NCBI RefSeq assembly: GCF_000876655.1
Contig: NZ_JYCN01000001.1
Span: forward strand, 1 to 64,000
Length of the DNA: 64,000 nucleotides
Reading direction: 5' to 3'
DNA from: Arthrobacter sp. SPG23
Lineage (GTDB): Bacteria; Actinomycetota; Actinomycetes; Actinomycetales; Micrococcaceae
In this document: positions 43,955-51,969 of the stretch, piece after piece
Layout of the letters: each line of letters starts with the position of its first letter
How positions within the stretch are numbered: position 1 is the stretch's first letter
Notes under the pieces: model-generated
Told to the model about the DNA's origin: nothing
The model's input: the letters and a program-made list of their open reading frames with translations, nothing else
Database searches by the model: none
Translations under genes and position numbers: made by a program

Positions 43955-45319
43955 ATGGACGTTGTTGTCATCGATACCCCGCAGCTGGGGGACCGGAGCT
44001 ACCTGGTGCACGACGGCACGGTGGGGCTGGTCATCGACCCGCAGCGGGACACGGACCGCGTCGAAGCCGCCGCCCGTGACGCGGGTGTGACCATCACCCA
44101 CGTCGCTGAAACCCACCTGCATAACGACTACGTCACCGGCGGCCTGGAGCTGGCCCAGGCGCACGGCGCGAAGTACCTCGTCAATGCCGCCGATCCCGTC
44201 CAGTTCGAGCGCGAAGCCATTACCGACGGCCAGGCGGTCCGGGTGGGATCGCTGACCGTGAGGGCAGTCGCCACTCCGGGCCACACCCACACGCACCTAT
44301 CCTTCATCGTGGACGACGGCGACAAGCAGGCGGTCTTCTCCGGCGGCAGCCTGCTTTACGGTTCCGTGGGCCGGACGGACCTGGTCGCTGCGTCCGACAC
44401 CGTGGGCCTGACCCATGACCAGTACGCGTCCGTGCGCCGGCTCGTGGCCGAGGCCCGGCACGATGCAGCACTGTTTCCCACCCACGGGTTCGGCTCGTTC
44501 TGTTCGTCCGGCCCCGCCACCGGCGCCGGCTCCTCCACGGTGGGTGAGCAGCTCACCGCCAACCACGCCCTGACCGATCCGGACGAGGACCACTTCGTCC
44601 AGGAGCTCATCGCCAACCTCTCCGCGTACCCGGCCTACTACGCGCACATGGGGGCCATGAACGCCAAGGGCCCGGGCCCCGCGGACCTCGCCGTTCCGGA
44701 GTCGGTGGACCCGGCCGAGCTCACCCGCCGCCTGGAGGACGGCGAATGGGTGGTTGACCTCCGCCGCCGCGTGGCGTTCGCCAGCAACCACCTCAAGGGC
44801 AGTGTCAGCTTCGAATACGGCAGCGGCTCCAACTTCACCACGTACCTGGGCTGGGTCCTGCCCTGGGATGAGAAGCTTACCCTCGTGGGTTCGCGGGAGG
44901 ACGTCGAAAAAGCCATCCGCGATCTCTCCCGCATCGGCATCGATTCGCCGGATGCCGCCGTCGGAACCGAACCGCACGCGCTGGCGCCGGATGCCGCCGT
45001 CGCCTCCTACCCGCGCGTCGGCTGGGACGGACTGCTGGCAGGCCGGACCGACGGCGACACGGTCCTTGATGTCCGGCGGACGGACGAGTTTGCCGCCTCC
45101 CACGTTTCCGGAGCCGTCAACGTCCCCGTCCACCAGCTCCTGACCCGCATGGATGAGGTTCCGGCCGGCAAGCTGTGGGTCCACTGCGGAACCGGCTACC
45201 GCGCCGGCGTTGCCGCCAGCCTGTTGCAGCGTGCGGGCAGGGACGTGGTCCACCTGGATGCGAAGTTTGAGGATGCCGAGAAGTCCGGCGTCCCCATGGA
45301 CAAAGCGCCTGGGGCGTAA
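43955..45319 (+). CDS. MBL-fold persulfide dioxygenase/rhodanese fusion (CstB-like)
   Basis: A 454-residue three-domain protein. The metallo-beta-lactamase domain (1-240) has ETHLHNDYVTGG, in which the usual HxHxDH ends in Tyr, plus ATPGHTHTHLSFI and FPTHGFGSFC. A first rhodanese-like domain (about 250-340, VVDLRRRVAFASNHLKGS) lacks an active Cys. The second (about 355-450) has it in VHCGTGYRAGVA. Such proteins oxidise glutathione- or thiol-persulfides and handle sulfane sulfur. The CsoR/CstR-like operator over its promoter fits induction by persulfides. GAGGAAATC precedes the ATG. Confidence 0.88.
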   Translation: MDVVVIDTPQLGDRSYLVHDGTVGLVIDPQRDTDRVEAAARDAGVTITHVAETHLHNDYVTGGLELAQAHGAKYLVNAADPVQFEREAITDGQAVRVGSLTVRAVATPGHTHTHLSFIVDDGDKQAVFSGGSLLYGSVGRTDLVAASDTVGLTHDQYASVRRLVAEARHDAALFPTHGFGSFCSSGPATGAGSSTVGEQLTANHALTDPDEDHFVQELIANLSAYPAYYAHMGAMNAKGPGPADLAVPESVDPAELTRRLEDGEWVVDLRRRVAFASNHLKGSVSFEYGSGSNFTTYLGWVLPWDEKLTLVGSREDVEKAIRDLSRIGIDSPDAAVGTEPHALAPDAAVASYPRVGWDGLLAGRTDGDTVLDVRRTDEFAASHVSGAVNVPVHQLLTRMDEVPAGKLWVHCGTGYRAGVAASLLQRAGRDVVHLDAKFEDAEKSGVPMDKAPGA

Positions 45320-45367
45320 CCGGGAGCGCGTCATCAGGAGCGCGCCCGCCCCGTTCTCTGGCAGAGT

Positions 45368-46390
45368 ATGACCATGCTCACAGTTATTGGCGAAGGCCTG
45401 GTTGACGTTGTCCAACGATCCTCGGGAATCGAGGCCCACGTGGGCGGCAGCCCGCTCAACGTTGCAGTGGGACTGGCGCGGCTGGACCACCCCGTGCAGT
45501 TCATCGGCAGGTTCGGGCGCGACGCCTACGGAGAGTCCGTGGCCGCCCACCTGAAATCCAGTTCGGTGATGGTGCCGCAGGGCCCCGACGCCCTGCCCAC
45601 CAGCGTGGCCACCGCGCTCATCGACGACGACGGCGCCGCCACCTACACGTTCGACCTCGCCTGGGAGCTTCCCGGCCTGGCGGACCGGCTGCCGTTCATG
45701 CTGCAGGGAACCACCCTGGTGCACACCGGCTCCATTGCCACCATGCTGGCACCGGGCGCCGCCGAGGTGCTTGCCGCCGTCGAGCACGCGCACCCCTCCG
45801 CCACCATCAGCTTCGACCCCAACTGCCGCCCCACCATCATCACCGACGTGGACTACGCCCGCCGGCAGGCGGAAAAGTTCGTCACCCTCGCCGACGTGGT
45901 GAAGGCGTCCGACGAGGACCTCGAGTGGCTCTACCCCGGCGTGGACGTCCTGGACTCGGCCCGCCGCTGGCTCTCCCTGGGCGGCCCCGAGGGGCCGGCC
46001 CTGGTGGTGGTGACCCGCGGCGCCGCCGGCCCCTGGGGCATCACCGCTGCCGGCGAAGCGGAGTTCCCCGCACCCAAGGTTGACGTGGCGGACACGGTGG
46101 GAGCCGGGGATTCCTTTATGGCCGCGCTGATTTCCGGGCTGGTGGACCGCGGCCTGGACGGCGCGCAGAACCGGAAGGAGCTCCGTGAGCTGCCGGCCGA
46201 GTCGCTCCGTGAACTGCTGGCCCACGCCGCCTGGGCCGCAGCCGTCACGGTGTCACGGCCCGGAGCCAACCCGCCCACCCGGGCCGAGCTGAACCACTTC
46301 GAGCTCGAAAGCCTGGAACGCGACAGCCTGGCGCGCGACACCGCGCCCGCCGGAGACGACCTGAGGAATGCCGACTCCGCCAGCAACTGA
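45368..46390 (+). CDS. PfkB-family carbohydrate kinase, fructokinase-like
   Basis: A 340-residue ribokinase-fold kinase. GEGLVDVVQRSSGIEAHVGGSPLNVAVGLARL covers the sugar-binding start, and DTVGAGDSFMAALISGLVDRG the catalytic anion-hole region. Residues 105-130 (DGAATYTFDLAWELPG) are typical of fructokinases. The substrate is most likely fructose or a related sugar. It precedes a PEBP-like gene by 10 bases, and both are probably in one transcript. Confidence 0.85.
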   Translation: MTMLTVIGEGLVDVVQRSSGIEAHVGGSPLNVAVGLARLDHPVQFIGRFGRDAYGESVAAHLKSSSVMVPQGPDALPTSVATALIDDDGAATYTFDLAWELPGLADRLPFMLQGTTLVHTGSIATMLAPGAAEVLAAVEHAHPSATISFDPNCRPTIITDVDYARRQAEKFVTLADVVKASDEDLEWLYPGVDVLDSARRWLSLGGPEGPALVVVTRGAAGPWGITAAGEAEFPAPKVDVADTVGAGDSFMAALISGLVDRGLDGAQNRKELRELPAESLRELLAHAAWAAAVTVSRPGANPPTRAELNHFELESLERDSLARDTAPAGDDLRNADSASN

Positions 46391-46400
46391 AAGGCAGCAC

Positions 46401-46910
46401 ATGTCCGCCCACGATTCCCCGTCCCTGCACGTCAGCAGCGAGTCCTTCCGGGACGGCCAGACCCTGCCGCCCGCCCAGCGCAGCGGCAGGATGCGCGCCG
46501 GCGGCAAGGATGAATCGCCGCAACTGGGCTGGAGCGGCGCGCCGGCCGGAACCAAGGGGTATGCAGTCACCGTGTTCGATCCCGATGCCCCCGGCCGCGG
46601 CGGGTTCTGGCACTGGGCCGTGCTGGACCTCCCGGCAGCCGTGACCTCGCTCCCCGCCGGCGCGGGTGCGGAAGGCGGCGGCCACCTTCCGGGCGGTGCG
46701 CTGCAGTTGAAGAACGACGGCGGTTTCCACGGCTACCTGGGGGCCGCGCCGCCTCCCGGCCACGGCCCGCACCGCTACATCGTCACCGTCTATGCCCTCG
46801 ATGTGGAACACCTCGGACTGGACGCCGGGTTCAGCCCGGCCAGGCTCGAAGCCAAGCTGGCCCCGCACGTCCTGGGCCGCGGCACCCTCACGGGCATTTT
46901 CGAGCGCTAA
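46401..46910 (+). CDS. YbhB/YbcL (PEBP-like) family protein
   Basis: A 169-residue protein of the phosphatidylethanolamine-binding/Raf-kinase-inhibitor-like fold. The ligand-pocket motifs are FDPDAPGRGGFWHWAVLDLP and YLGAAPPPGHGPHRYIVTVYAL. Bacterial members have no settled function. ATG 46401 follows AAAGGCAG. Start and order suggest co-transcription with the kinase upstream. Confidence 0.92.
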   Translation: MSAHDSPSLHVSSESFRDGQTLPPAQRSGRMRAGGKDESPQLGWSGAPAGTKGYAVTVFDPDAPGRGGFWHWAVLDLPAAVTSLPAGAGAEGGGHLPGGALQLKNDGGFHGYLGAAPPPGHGPHRYIVTVYALDVEHLGLDAGFSPARLEAKLAPHVLGRGTLTGIFER

Positions 46911-46954
46911 GCCGACGGCTGCCGGGCCGCGCCCGCCGGGCCCGCGGGCCAACG

Positions 46955-46960
46955 TAGACT
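46955..46960 (+). promoter_or_regulatory. -10 element for a leaderless gene
   Basis: TAGACT ends 6 bases before ATG 46967, so transcription should begin at the A of the start codon of the HAD phosphatase. Confidence 0.65.
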
Positions 46961-46966
46961 GGCAGT

Positions 46967-47785
46967 ATGCGGCTGGTAGCAAGTGACATTGACGGAACGA
47001 TCCTCGGGCATGACGGCAAAATCAGCCACCGGACCATCCGCGCCTTCCACGCCTGCCGTGACGCCGGCGTCGAACTGGTCTTCGTCACCGGACGCCCGCC
47101 CCGCTGGCTGCACCCGCTGGAGGACCAGCTGGGGCACGCCGGAACCGTCATCTGCTCGAACGGTGCAGTGGTGTGGGACCTTGAGGAGGGCCGCCTGGTG
47201 TCCGCACGCGCGCTTGCCCTCGACGCGGTCTTCGAGGCACGCCGCATCATCAAGCAGCTGCGGCCGTCCGCGCTGTTCGCCGCCGAAACCCTCACCGGCT
47301 TCCACCTGGAACCGGGTTTCATCGAAAACGACTCCAGCGAACTCCTGTCCGAGTTCACCCCGGCGCCGCTGGCCAGCACCCTCACCGCTGACGACGCCGT
47401 GGTGAAGTTCCTGGCAATTGTCCGCGAAGGCACTGCTGACGACTTCCTCGCCGAGGTGTCGCCCGCAGTGGCGCACCTCGCGTCGGCCACCCACTCGGCG
47501 CCCACCGTCGCAATGCTGGAGCTGGCGCTGCCGGGCGTCAACAAAGCCGTGACCCTCGCCGAATACGCTGCCACCCTGGGCATTGACGCGGCCGACGTGG
47601 TGGCCTTCGGGGACATGCCCAACGACATCGAGATGCTGCGCTGGGCCGGCAACGGCTACGCGATGGCCAGCGGCCACCCTGAGGCCATCCGCGCCGCGGG
47701 GCAGCAGGCGCCCCATTTCGACGACGACGGCGTGGCCCAGATCCTCGAAGCCAAGTTGGCCGAACTTGGCGTGAAGCCCGTCTAG
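46967..47785 (+). CDS. Cof-type HAD phosphatase
   Basis: A 272-residue HAD-superfamily hydrolase with a type IIB cap. Motif I is VASDIDGTILGHDG, motif II VFVTGRPPR, the Lys lies in GVNKAVTLAEYA, and motif IV is VVAFGDMPNDIEML. Such enzymes dephosphorylate sugar phosphates or cofactors such as FMN or PLP. A TAGACT -10 spaced for a leaderless mRNA lies directly before it. The glycerophosphodiesterase gene starts 13 bases downstream. Confidence 0.92.
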   Translation: MRLVASDIDGTILGHDGKISHRTIRAFHACRDAGVELVFVTGRPPRWLHPLEDQLGHAGTVICSNGAVVWDLEEGRLVSARALALDAVFEARRIIKQLRPSALFAAETLTGFHLEPGFIENDSSELLSEFTPAPLASTLTADDAVVKFLAIVREGTADDFLAEVSPAVAHLASATHSAPTVAMLELALPGVNKAVTLAEYAATLGIDAADVVAFGDMPNDIEMLRWAGNGYAMASGHPEAIRAAGQQAPHFDDDGVAQILEAKLAELGVKPV

Positions 47786-47798
47786 GCAGGCGCCTGGA

Positions 47799-48581
47799 AT
47801 GACGGAGCCCCTGCCGTTCTTCGCCGCCGGAAGCGCCTCCGCGCGGGTCGCCATGGCGCACCGCGGTTTTTCACCGGACGGGCTGGAAAACTCGATGCCG
47901 GCGTTCCGCGCCGCCGTCGAACTTGGCTACCGGTACCTGGAAATGGATGTCCACACCACTGCCGACGGGGTGCTGCTGGTGTTCCACGACCCCTCACTGG
48001 ACCGTGTCACTGACGGGCAGGGCCGCATTGCCGATCTGCCCGCCGGGACAGTAGCGCAAGCAAGGATCGGCGGCCTGGAACCCATCCCGCTCTTCGAAGA
48101 GCTGGTGCGGGCCTTCCCCGACGTGCGGCTGAACCTGGACGTCAAGGACTGGAACTCAGTACCCGTTCTGGCCGCCGCGATTGAGAGGCACGGCGTTCAC
48201 GACCAGGTGCTGATTGCGAGCTTCTCGGACCGCCGGCGTCGTGCCGTCCTCAGGCAGTTGAGCAGGCCGGTCGCGGCGTCTGCCGGCATCGTGTCCAACG
48301 CGCTGTTCACCATGTTGGGGCCGGTGCTCCCGGCGCCGGTCATCAGGAGGGCGCTGCGGGGCGTCCACGCGCTTCAGGTGCCGGTCAGCTACAGCGGCGT
48401 CCGGGTGGTGACGCCGGCCTTTGTCCGCCGCGCCCACCGGCACGGCCTGCAGGTCCATGTGTGGACCATCAACGACCCCGCGGAGATGCACCGGCTCCTG
48501 GACCTGGGCGTTGACGGTATCGTCACCGACCGGGCGGATCTCCTAAAAACGGTGCTTCAGGACCGGGGCGAGTGGGACTAG
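47799..48581 (+). CDS. Glycerophosphodiester phosphodiesterase
   Basis: A 260-residue TIM-barrel GDPD-family enzyme. The catalytic and metal residues are visible in MAHRGFSPDGLENSMPAF, YLEMDVHTTADGVLLVFHDPSLDRVTDG and LNLDVKD. The C-terminal VHVWTINDPAEMHRLLDLGVDGIVTDRADLL completes the barrel. There is no signal peptide, so it likely acts inside the cell on glycerophosphodiesters from lipid turnover. It is probably in one operon with the upstream HAD phosphatase, and it overlaps the convergent GGDEF-EAL gene by four bases. Confidence 0.94.
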   Translation: MTEPLPFFAAGSASARVAMAHRGFSPDGLENSMPAFRAAVELGYRYLEMDVHTTADGVLLVFHDPSLDRVTDGQGRIADLPAGTVAQARIGGLEPIPLFEELVRAFPDVRLNLDVKDWNSVPVLAAAIERHGVHDQVLIASFSDRRRRAVLRQLSRPVAASAGIVSNALFTMLGPVLPAPVIRRALRGVHALQVPVSYSGVRVVTPAFVRRAHRHGLQVHVWTINDPAEMHRLLDLGVDGIVTDRADLLKTVLQDRGEWD

Positions 48582-50116
48582 CCGCCGTGGCGTGAAGACC
48601 GCTGCGCGTCCAGCACCGCCGCGAACTCATCTGCCGGGACCGGCCGGCCGAAGTAATATCCCTGGGCGCTGACGCAACCGATGCTGGCGAGGTGCTCTGC
48701 CTGCTCCGCGGTTTCCACGCCTTCCCAGACCGCTTCAAGCCCGCAGGCCCGGATCAGCTGCAGGATCGCGGCCACCAGGGCCGGCTGGGCCGGGTCCGTT
48801 CCCAGGTCCTTCAGCAGTGAGCGGTCCACTTTGACCTTGTCCACGGGGAGCTTGCGCAGGTAGCTGATGGAGGAGTAGCCCGTGCCAAAGTCGTCGATCT
48901 CCAGCCCCACTCCCAGCTTCCGCAGGCTGTTCAAGGAGTACCGGTCCAGTTCGTTGCCGCTGACGATTGCGCCTTCCGTCAGTTCGAGGACCAGCAGTTC
49001 CGGATTGAGTTCCGCCGCGCTGAGGGTGTCCCGGACCTCTTCGATGAACTCAAGCCGCTGCAGGTCCGTGGGGGAGATGTTGATGCGCATGGAGAATTCG
49101 TCACCCGCGCGGCCCGCGGCCCGCCAGTCCCGCAACTGTCCGACGGCGGTGCGCAGGACCCAGCCGCCCAGCTCGGAAATGAGTCCGGCGTCTTCCGCGA
49201 GCGGAATGAATTCGTCCGGCATCACCATTCCGCGGGAAGGGTGCTTCCAGCGGACCAGGGCTTCCGCTCCTTCAATCCGCCCCGTGGTCAGGTCAACCAC
49301 AGGCTGGTAGTAAAGCACCAGCTCCGAGCCGGAAATGGCCGTTCGCAGGTCCTCGATAAGCTGGCTCCGGAGCTGGCGGGCGTGCAGCATGGCCGGTTCG
49401 AACACCTTGAGCCTGTTGCGGCCCCCGGCCTTGGACGCATACATGGCCACGTCAGCTTCAATGAGCAGCTGTTCCGCGCTCTGACCGGCGCCGCCGATGC
49501 ACAGTCCCATGCTGGCACCGCACTGGACGGCGTCGTTTTCGAGCTCCACCTGGCCGTCCAGGGAGGCGAGGATGCGGCTGCCCACGCTTCTGGCCCTGGC
49601 CAGGGTGGTGGCGGGCATCAGGACGGCAAATTCGTCTCCCCCCAAGCGGGCAACGGTGTCCGTCTCCCGGACTGAGCCCTTGATCCGCTCCCCGACAGCA
49701 GCCAGCACCTGGTCTCCGGCGGCGTGTCCAAGGGTGTCGTTGATTCCCTTGAATGCATCAAGGTCCAGGAGGAGGAGTGCCGGCGGCAGGCTGCCCAGCG
49801 CAGCTTCCGCCAGTGCCCCGTTGATGGCGCTGACCAGGGCCGCGCGGTTGGCCAGGCCGGTGAGCGAGTCCGTGAGCGCCATCTTCTGCATTTCCAGGTG
49901 CGCCTCGTTGAGCAGCCGGGTGCGCAGTTCCACCCGTTGTTCCAGCTCCTGGTACATGATCTGAAGATCCTCGGCGAGGAGGTTGGTGCCCATGATGACG
50001 GCATCCAGTTCGTCCCTGGCGGGGGACACTTCAATCCTGGAGTGCAGCTCTCCTGCGGCAAGGCGGACGATTCCATCCAGCAGCTTGCCAAGGCGCGGAT
50101 CGCCGTCAGTGAACAT
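48578..50116 (-). CDS. GGDEF-EAL c-di-GMP enzyme
   Basis: A 512-residue cytoplasmic protein with no membrane helix. After an N-terminal helical linker (LEQRVELRTRLLNEAHLEMQKM, coiled coil) come the GGDEF domain (about 85-245; intact RLGGDEFAVL active site) and the EAL domain (about 260-505; EGAEALVRW, NISPTDL, ELTEGAIV, DDFGTGYSS, QGYYFGRP). Catalytic residues for both synthesis and hydrolysis appear present, so the net activity is unknown. It overlaps the upstream SpoIIAA-like gene by 11 bases, so that small protein is a likely partner or regulator. The TPR gene lies further upstream on the same strand. Confidence 0.94.
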   Translation of the reverse strand: MFTDGDPRLGKLLDGIVRLAAGELHSRIEVSPARDELDAVIMGTNLLAEDLQIMYQELEQRVELRTRLLNEAHLEMQKMALTDSLTGLANRAALVSAINGALAEAALGSLPPALLLLDLDAFKGINDTLGHAAGDQVLAAVGERIKGSVRETDTVARLGGDEFAVLMPATTLARARSVGSRILASLDGQVELENDAVQCGASMGLCIGGAGQSAEQLLIEADVAMYASKAGGRNRLKVFEPAMLHARQLRSQLIEDLRTAISGSELVLYYQPVVDLTTGRIEGAEALVRWKHPSRGMVMPDEFIPLAEDAGLISELGGWVLRTAVGQLRDWRAAGRAGDEFSMRINISPTDLQRLEFIEEVRDTLSAAELNPELLVLELTEGAIVSGNELDRYSLNSLRKLGVGLEIDDFGTGYSSISYLRKLPVDKVKVDRSLLKDLGTDPAQPALVAAILQLIRACGLEAVWEGVETAEQAEHLASIGCVSAQGYYFGRPVPADEFAAVLDAQRSSRHGG

Positions 50117-50465
50117 GGGCGTTTTCCTTCAACCACTTGAGTGCTTCAAGTTCGGACGTGAAGTAGCTCGCGGGCCCGGACTTGAAGTCGCCGCCTAGGA
50201 TGAAATGGGCCAGGATGCGGTCCACCGGGGTCCGGCCCAGCAGTGCCCATGCGGCCACCGTGCTCACATTGCTGAACACGGCCCGCGCCGCCCTGCTGAC
50301 GGACGCAACGTCCGTCACATCCATCAGCACAGCCAATGGCGATCCGGACTGCGGGGCCCGAAGGCCGGCAGCCAGCAACTCTGCCGAGTGCTCGTCCAGG
50401 TGCTCGTCCCGGGGAAGCACGATCCGGACAATCTGCTCCTGCATCAATTCAAGCGGCTTAGGCAT
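50106..50465 (-). CDS. SpoIIAA-like (STAS-like) small protein 1
   Basis: A 119-residue protein with a SpoIIAA-like/STAS-type fold pattern: PLAVLMDVTDVASVSRAARAVF, then WALLGRTPVDRILAHFILGG and YFTSELEALKWL. A close paralogue lies at 53708-54079. ATG 50465 has GGGGGA upstream; ATG 50480 is an alternative. It overlaps the GGDEF-EAL gene, implying a joint function, perhaps as a partner-switch input to the c-di-GMP enzyme. No catalytic motif is visible. Confidence 0.78.
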   Translation of the reverse strand: MPKPLELMQEQIVRIVLPRDEHLDEHSAELLAAGLRAPQSGSPLAVLMDVTDVASVSRAARAVFSNVSTVAAWALLGRTPVDRILAHFILGGDFKSGPASYFTSELEALKWLKENAHVH

Positions 50466-50571
50466 CAATCCCCCGAACATATGAGAGGAGCCGTCTGGCC
50501 TCCCTTGGCCCACCGAACCTCCGGCGAGGCTTTGTGACTAAAGTACACCGTCCACCCGCGTCCGGAGCCCG

Positions 50572-51600
50572 CTACCCTACATCGGCCGCAAACGCGCGGA
50601 CCTGGGCGCTCCGTTCCGAGGCGGCGGCGTTGTCGAAAAGCTCGGCCGCATCCGCCAGTCGCTGCAGGGCCTCGTCCCGTTCACCGTTGGCTAGAAGGGA
50701 TTTCCCCAGCAGGAATGAGGCTTCTCCGGCCGTTTGGGTGGCCAGGATCCCGGCTTCGGTGCACAGCGGCCTGAGCATGTTGATTGCGGTGGCCATGTCG
50801 CCGGTCAGGAAATTCCAATGCGCGCGGGCAAAGGACATTTCGAGAAGATCGCGATCGCTGCCGCCCACCACTTCGGTGGCTAGTTCGGCCCGTTCGATGC
50901 AGCGGAGGGTCGCGGGTCCGGTGAGTTCGGCCTCCAGGCGCATCACCGCTGAGGCGCGGTTGAACCTGGCCCAGAGGTCCACGTCCTTCGACGGCGAGAG
51001 GCTTTCTGCAGCCATGTCATGGTACCGGCCGCCGTCCGCCACCCTGCCGGTAAGGAACGCGACGTTTCCGATCACCCAATACGCCTTGCCGGCGGTGTCC
51101 TCGTCCACGAGTTCAGTCAGCAGGCCCTCCAACATGAGGCACTGCTCCCAGGCTTCATCCAGCCGGCGGCTTTCGGCGAGGGCGGCAATAAGGGCGCGCT
51201 GTGCCTCGACATGGAGGTAGACATACTCAGCGTTGCCGGCCACGAGGTTGGCCGCTGCCGCAGCCGAGGACACGGCATCCGGGAGCCGGCCCAGCCCTTG
51301 CTGTGCGACAGCCAGGAGCGTGTAGGCCCGGGCTGCCAATAATGCATGCTCCGCCGAGAGCGGAGATTCGGCGAGGGACTTGGCAACGTCCAGGCACTCG
51401 GAGATCGAGCCCTCGTCACGGAGGCACTCGGCCTTCAGGTAGATCATGTTCCACCAGCCGGAATAGTCCCCGGACTCCACAGCGAGGGCGGCGGCCGCGG
51501 CAGCCTGCGCTTTCGCGGCCGCATAATCGCGGTTTCTGGCGCTTTCGCGGGCCTGGAGCTCGGCAACTACGTAAGGAGTCAAATTCCGGGGAGACGGCAT
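50572..51600 (-). CDS. TPR-repeat protein, possible peptide receptor
   Basis: A 342-residue all-helical protein made almost entirely of tetratricopeptide-like repeats: RNRDYAAAKAQAAAAAALAV, HALLAARAYTLLAVAQQGLG, RRLDEAWEQCLMLEGLL, GKAYWVIGNVAFLTGRVADG, then ASFLLGKSLLANGERDEALQRL. There is no helix-turn-helix, signal peptide or membrane segment. ATG 51600 is used; GTG 51615 in frame would add MDNWQ. It is divergent from a gene for a 51-residue exported peptide and upstream of the SpoIIAA-like and GGDEF-EAL genes. The layout resembles Rap-Phr type receptors; this role is inference. Confidence 0.8.
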   Translation of the reverse strand: MPSPRNLTPYVVAELQARESARNRDYAAAKAQAAAAAALAVESGDYSGWWNMIYLKAECLRDEGSISECLDVAKSLAESPLSAEHALLAARAYTLLAVAQQGLGRLPDAVSSAAAAANLVAGNAEYVYLHVEAQRALIAALAESRRLDEAWEQCLMLEGLLTELVDEDTAGKAYWVIGNVAFLTGRVADGGRYHDMAAESLSPSKDVDLWARFNRASAVMRLEAELTGPATLRCIERAELATEVVGGSDRDLLEMSFARAHWNFLTGDMATAINMLRPLCTEAGILATQTAGEASFLLGKSLLANGERDEALQRLADAAELFDNAAASERSAQVRAFAADVG

Positions 51601-51679
51601 TTGCCAATTATCCACCCTCGCAGCCCCCGCTGCTGTCGGGCCTCCGGAATTACTTTCGTATTACATGGCTTATATGTTG

Positions 51680-51722
51680 ATGATCCGACCGTATAATGAC
51701 GCTCGTAATGCATGATCGAACC
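51680..51722. repeat. Direct repeats flanking the peptide-gene -10 box
   Basis: ATGATCCGACC (51680-51690) and ATGATCGAACC (51712-51722) match at 9 of 11 bases and start 32 bases apart, about three helical turns. TATAAT lies between them. TAATG also recurs at 51694 and 51706. Confidence 0.55.
51692..51697 (+). promoter_or_regulatory. Consensus -10 (TATAAT) of the peptide gene
   Basis: A perfect TATAAT in an AT-rich patch, 48 bases before ATG 51746. No good -35 is found at 17 bases, so an activator may be needed. Confidence 0.65.
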
Positions 51723-51745
51723 TAATTGATTGAAAGGACCAACGG

Positions 51746-51901
51746 ATGAAGAAGATTGCCGCAACATTCTTGCTCACCGGCGTTCTGGCTGTCGCTGGAT
51801 TTGCAGCACCCGCCAACGCCGCTCCTAAGTCGGACACAACTGTCAGCAGCTCCGGTAAGACGACGACTACCCAGTCCTCCATCGGTTGGTGGCCCAACTA
51901 G
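51746..51901 (+). CDS. 51-residue exported peptide, pheromone candidate
   Basis: ATG 51746 follows GAAAGGA at 51732-51738. The product has a clear Sec signal (MKKIAATFLLTGVLAVAGFA then APANA, with cleavage expected near residue 25). The mature part of about 26 residues is Ser/Thr/Lys-rich (PKSDTTVSSSGKTTTTQ) and ends SSIGWWPN. There is no Cys, no anchor and no sortase motif. A strong terminator starts 13 bases after the stop, so it is monocistronic. It is divergent from the TPR gene. Release of a short C-terminal peptide as a signal is a guess from context; a small secreted structural peptide is the alternative. Confidence 0.8.
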   Translation: MKKIAATFLLTGVLAVAGFAAPANAAPKSDTTVSSSGKTTTTQSSIGWWPN

Positions 51902-51913
51902 TTCGGCAAAACA

Positions 51914-51955
51914 GAACTGCCCCCGGATTTCACATCCGGGGGCAGTTCCTTTTAA
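51914..51955. terminator. Strong bidirectional terminator
   Basis: GAACTGCCCCCGGAT and ATCCGGGGGCAGTTC form a perfect 15-bp stem with a 5-base loop. CTTTT follows on the plus strand, and TGTTTT on the minus strand, so it serves both the peptide gene and the convergent histidine kinase gene. Confidence 0.95.
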
Positions 51956-51969
51956 GGCCGGAATACGGT

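Noticed and set aside
44297..46225. Minus-strand open frame of about 640 codons opposite the MBL-rhodanese and PfkB kinase genes
   Set aside because: Low-complexity Gly/Ala/Val/His-rich translation on the antisense of two clear genes; no start site or motif.
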